A DNA stretch of 64,000 bases from CAYJDP01 sp964371025 (GTDB taxonomy: Bacteria > Bacillota_I > Bacilli_A > RF39 > UBA660), in NCBI GenBank assembly GCA_964371025.1, contig CAYJKH010000002.1:107515-171514 (forward strand). Direction: 5' to 3'. Of the stretch, positions 62,220-64,000 are shown one piece after another (positions within the stretch are counted from its first letter, which is position 1; the number at the start of each line of letters is the position of its first letter). A program made the position numbers and the translations under genes. The notes beneath the pieces are model-generated. The model saw only the letters and a list, made by a program, of their open reading frames with translations, was not told the DNA's origin and ran no database searches.

Positions 62220-63212
62220 ATGACACAAATAGATAATATTAATAAAATAAAATTGAATTTAGATTCAGCTATTATAGATAATCAAAATATTAGAAAAATC
62301 AAATTTTCTCCTAATTCTTTTAATGTGATAAAAAATCAATTATTAGTAAAAGAAGAAGTTACAAATACTAATTTAACTAATATTGAAAATCAAAATGTAA
62401 TATCTATTATTGGGAAAAAACCATTAAAAATAAAAAATATTATGTTAGAACAAATTAAAATTAACAATGTATATGGAAGATTAGTAGATAATGCTATGAT
62501 AATTGACTTTTCTAAACGAAATGAAGTTATTATTCCAGTTACTCCTGAGGTTACAGTTGATTTGCCTGTAATTGAAAATTCAGTGATAGAACAAGAAGAA
62601 GTAAATACTCATATTGCAAATAATGATAATTTGAATATAATAGATAAAAATATTCAAAATTTACTAAATAAAGCATTAGAAACAGAGGAATCTGTAACTG
62701 AAGAAGTTGAAGTAGACCATGAAAAAGAAAAATATATAGAAGATATTGAAGCTAATATAGCAAGATTATTAAAAGAAATAGAAACTGAAAAAGTAAAACC
62801 TGTTCAAAAAGAAGAGAAAGTAGTGCTTAATGAAGTGATTCCAGATTCAATGAAACATGTATTTAACTTTGATGAAATAACAAAAGAAATAGTACCTACT
62901 AAATCAGAAGAAGTGGTTCCAACATATGTAGAAAAAGAAATTACAACAGTTAATATTGATTCTTATTATGATGAACTTAATTATATTAATAAGACTGAAG
63001 CAGAACAAAAAAGAAAATTAGAAGAAGCTGAAGAAGAAGTAACAAAAGCAAAAAATAAAAGAGAAAAATTAGAAAAAGATTTTACTGAACTTCTTGATCG
63101 TAAAAAAGAAAATATTAAACAAAAACAATTAGAGGAAGAAAAATTACTTGAAAAAATTAGACAAGAAAAAGAAACAGCAGCTAAAATTGAAAGCTTATTA
63201 AACAGTAATTAA
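62220..63212 (+). CDS. Unknown acidic protein with C-terminal coiled coil
   Basis: A 330-residue soluble protein that I do not recognise. The N-terminal third has a beta-rich pattern with NSFNVIKNQLLV and VIIPVTPEVTVDLPV. The middle is acidic and Glu/Val-rich low complexity. The last ~85 residues (from NKTEAEQKRKLEEAEE) form a long coiled coil rich in Lys and Glu. No signal peptide or membrane helix. The ATG follows AAAAGGAGAAG, 15 bases after yrzB, so they are cotranscribed. A strong terminator follows. A structural or scaffold role is only a guess. Confidence 0.65.
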   Translation: MTQIDNINKIKLNLDSAIIDNQNIRKIKFSPNSFNVIKNQLLVKEEVTNTNLTNIENQNVISIIGKKPLKIKNIMLEQIKINNVYGRLVDNAMIIDFSKRNEVIIPVTPEVTVDLPVIENSVIEQEEVNTHIANNDNLNIIDKNIQNLLNKALETEESVTEEVEVDHEKEKYIEDIEANIARLLKEIETEKVKPVQKEEKVVLNEVIPDSMKHVFNFDEITKEIVPTKSEEVVPTYVEKEITTVNIDSYYDELNYINKTEAEQKRKLEEAEEEVTKAKNKREKLEKDFTELLDRKKENIKQKQLEEEKLLEKIRQEKETAAKIESLLNSN

Positions 63213-63236
63213 ACACATAAAAATGTGTTTTTTTTA
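63211..63236 (+). terminator. Terminator after the coiled-coil gene
   Basis: AAACACAT (63211-63218) pairs with ATGTGTTT (63223-63230), followed by more Ts. Confidence 0.85.
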
Positions 63237-63307
63237 TTCCCATATTATTAATATTATGATATACTATAGTTGTCTTTGAAAAAACAGAAAAAAAAGTATA
63301 AATTGTA

Positions 63308-63336
63308 TTGACATTATAATATAAAATTGATATATT
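63308..63336 (+). promoter_or_regulatory. Promoter of the tRNA array
   Basis: TTGACA (63308-63313) and TATATT (63331-63336) are 17 bases apart, about 22 bases before the tRNA-Val gene. Confidence 0.75.
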
Positions 63337-63342
63337 ATTAAA

Positions 63343-63354
63343 TGTCAACTGATG
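63343..63354 (+). repeat. 12-base element at the array start (inverted copy at 63957-63968)
   Basis: TGTCAACTGATG lies between promoter and tRNA-Val. Its exact reverse complement lies between the second promoter and tRNA-Ser. Confidence 0.6.
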
Positions 63355-63357
63355 TAC

Positions 63358-63434
63358 GGGTGATTAGCTCAGTTGGTTAGAGCACCTGCCTTACAAGCAG
63401 GGGGTCATAGGTTCGAGTCCTATATCGCCCACCA
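63358..63434 (+). tRNA. tRNA-Val(TAC)
   Basis: Seven-base acceptor GGGTGAT pairs with ATCGCCC (one G-T). Anticodon stem CCTGC/GCAGG with loop CTTACAA gives anticodon TAC at 63392-63394. T-loop GTTCGAG, and the CCA end is encoded. Confidence 0.96.
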
Positions 63435-63437
63435 TAT

Positions 63438-63513
63438 GCCGAAATAGCTCAATTGGTAGAGCAATTGATTTGTAATCAATAGGTTACGGGTTCAAGTCCT
63501 GTTTTCGGCACCA
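63438..63513 (+). tRNA. tRNA-Thr(TGT)
   Basis: Acceptor GCCGAAA pairs with TTTCGGC, then A and encoded CCA. Anticodon stem ATTGA/TCAAT with loop TTTGTAA gives TGT. Confidence 0.95.
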
Positions 63514-63521
63514 TTTTATAT

Positions 63522-63606
63522 GGAGAGGTAGCGAAGTGGCTAAACGCGGCAGACTGTAAATCTGTTCTCTATGAGTACGATGGTTCGAATCCGTCTCTCT
63601 CCACCA
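63522..63606 (+). tRNA. tRNA-Tyr(GTA)
   Basis: Acceptor GGAGAGG pairs with TCTCTCC (one G-T). Stem GCAGA/TCTGT and loop CTGTAAA give GTA. A long variable arm fits a bacterial tRNA-Tyr. CCA encoded. Confidence 0.95.
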
Positions 63607-63615
63607 CTTTATTAT

Positions 63616-63690
63616 TGCCTCGTAGCCAAGCGGTAAGGCATCAGACTTTGACTCTGACATGCGTTAGTTCGAATCTAACCGGGGCAGCCA
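63616..63690 (+). tRNA. tRNA-Gln(TTG)
   Basis: Acceptor TGCCTCG pairs with CGGGGCA, discriminator G, CCA encoded. Stem TCAGA/TCTGA and loop CTTTGAC give anticodon TTG. Confidence 0.95.
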
Positions 63691-63706
63691 TTTAATTTTA
63701 TAATAT

Positions 63707-63782
63707 GATCTGTTAGCTCAGCTGGTAGAGCATCTGACTTTTAATCAGAGGGTCGTGAGTTCGAATCTCACACAGATCACCA
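63707..63782 (+). tRNA. tRNA-Lys(TTT)
   Basis: Acceptor GATCTGT pairs with ACAGATC. Stem TCTGA/TCAGA and loop CTTTTAA give TTT. CCA encoded. Confidence 0.95.
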
Positions 63783-63785
63783 AGT

Positions 63786-63872
63786 GCCTGAGTGGCGGAA
63801 TAGGTAGACGCACAGGACTTAAAATCCTGCGAGCTAACACTCGTGCCGGTTCAAGTCCGGCCTTAGGCACCA
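63786..63872 (+). tRNA. tRNA-Leu(TAA)
   Basis: Acceptor GCCTGAG pairs with CTTAGGC. Stem CAGGA/TCCTG and loop CTTAAAA give TAA; long variable arm as expected for Leu. CCA encoded. Confidence 0.95.
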
Positions 63873-63883
63873 CTTGAAAAATT

Positions 63884-63905
63884 AACGGCAGTTGTCGTTT
63901 TTTTA
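63884..63905 (+). terminator. Terminator of the tRNA array
   Basis: AACGGC (63884-63889) pairs with GTCGTT (63894-63899) over AGTT, followed by Ts. Confidence 0.8.
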
Positions 63906-63918
63906 TAATCTATTTTTA

Positions 63919-63948
63919 TTGACAGTGGTTTTATATTTATGATATAAT
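63919..63948 (+). promoter_or_regulatory. Promoter of the second tRNA unit
   Basis: TTGACA (63919-63924) and TATAAT (63943-63948) are 18 bases apart; both boxes are perfect. Confidence 0.8.
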
Positions 63949-63956
63949 TTATTTGT

Positions 63957-63968
63957 CATCAGTTGACA
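63957..63968 (+). repeat. Inverted copy of the 12-base tRNA-leader element
   Basis: CATCAGTTGACA is the exact reverse complement of the element at 63343-63354 and again sits between promoter and first tRNA. Confidence 0.6.
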
Positions 63969-63973
63969 CAGTT

Positions 63974-64000
63974 GGAGGAATACCCAAGTCTGGCTGAAGG
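63974..64000 (+). tRNA. tRNA-Ser, 5' part only
   Basis: The last 27 bases begin GGAGGAATACCCAAG and continue to CTGAAGG, which is the acceptor and D arm of a bacterial tRNA-Ser. The anticodon is beyond the window edge, so the isoacceptor cannot be named. Confidence 0.75.

Noticed and set aside
61866..62228. 120-codon - strand frame over yrzB
   Set aside because: It lacks a ribosome site and its protein is low-complexity; the + strand frame matches the DUF1292 family.
1..64000. Mycoplasma-type genetic code (TGA as Trp)
   Set aside because: The response regulator (11659-11661), the second large repeat gene (17629-17631) and the gene before virB4 (44441-44443) end at TGA within ATGA overlaps, and Trp is coded by TGG throughout.

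Overview
The window is about 64 kb of very AT-rich DNA (roughly a quarter G+C by eye) from a low-GC, Gram-positive-type (monoderm) bacterium. TGA is a normal stop here: the response regulator, one mTERF-like gene and the gene before the VirB4 ATPase all end in TGA inside ATGA overlaps, so this is not the Mycoplasma/Spiroplasma code. Gene content (YutD, YrzB/DUF1292, GreA, trigger factor, Lon, class B sortase, lipoproteins, a PrgI-type conjugation protein, no outer-membrane genes) fits Bacillota. Base composition and small paralogous families suggest an uncultured, host-associated, fermentative Bacilli lineage of the RF39 kind; that placement is inference. Nearly everything is on the + strand; only a small unknown gene, trpS and one candidate RNA are on the - strand.

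Layout. 1-9.8 kb: metabolism and housekeeping, with a 5'-truncated pyruvate:ferredoxin oxidoreductase, cardiolipin synthase, phosphoketolase and RecG. 9.9-13.6 kb: a candidate small RNA, a possible ADP-ribosyltransferase-like orphan and a two-component system with a likely autoregulatory operator. 13.8-19.0 kb: an endonuclease III-like glycosylase, an acetyltransferase fragment, then four genes made of mTERF-like helical repeats. 19.0-27.3 kb: YbjQ, an ASCH protein, an Fe-S aldo-keto reductase, a DUF1846 protein, an SPFH protein, an asymmetric heterodimeric ABC exporter and GreA.

27.4-52.3 kb is the most striking region: about 21 consecutive + strand genes that join a Tad-type pilus set (CpaB, CpaF ATPase, TadB, TadC, Flp-like pilin, pseudopilins, degenerate CpaE) to a conjugation-type IV secretion set (two VirB2-like proteins, VirB6-like channel, PrgI/VirB3-like, VirB4 ATPase, CHAP wall hydrolase, VirD4 coupling ATPase). 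They come with a class B sortase, a 956-residue secreted Cys/Trp-rich protein, a lipoprotein and two related surface-anchored proteins near the two ends. No relaxase, integrase or attachment site is visible, so it looks like a resident envelope machine rather than a mobile element.

52.4-63.2 kb is again housekeeping: a VTT/DedA-type membrane protein, RmuC, TrpS, trigger factor, Lon, two thioredoxin-like proteins around TrmL, a TtcA-like tRNA thiolase, YutD and YrzB. 63.3-64.0 kb holds a tRNA array (Val, Thr, Tyr, Gln, Lys, Leu) with its own promoter and terminator, followed by a second promoter and the start of a tRNA-Ser.

Most transcription units are bounded by clear hairpin/T-tract terminators and TATAAT-type -10 boxes. 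Identifications come from motif reading, not from database searches.
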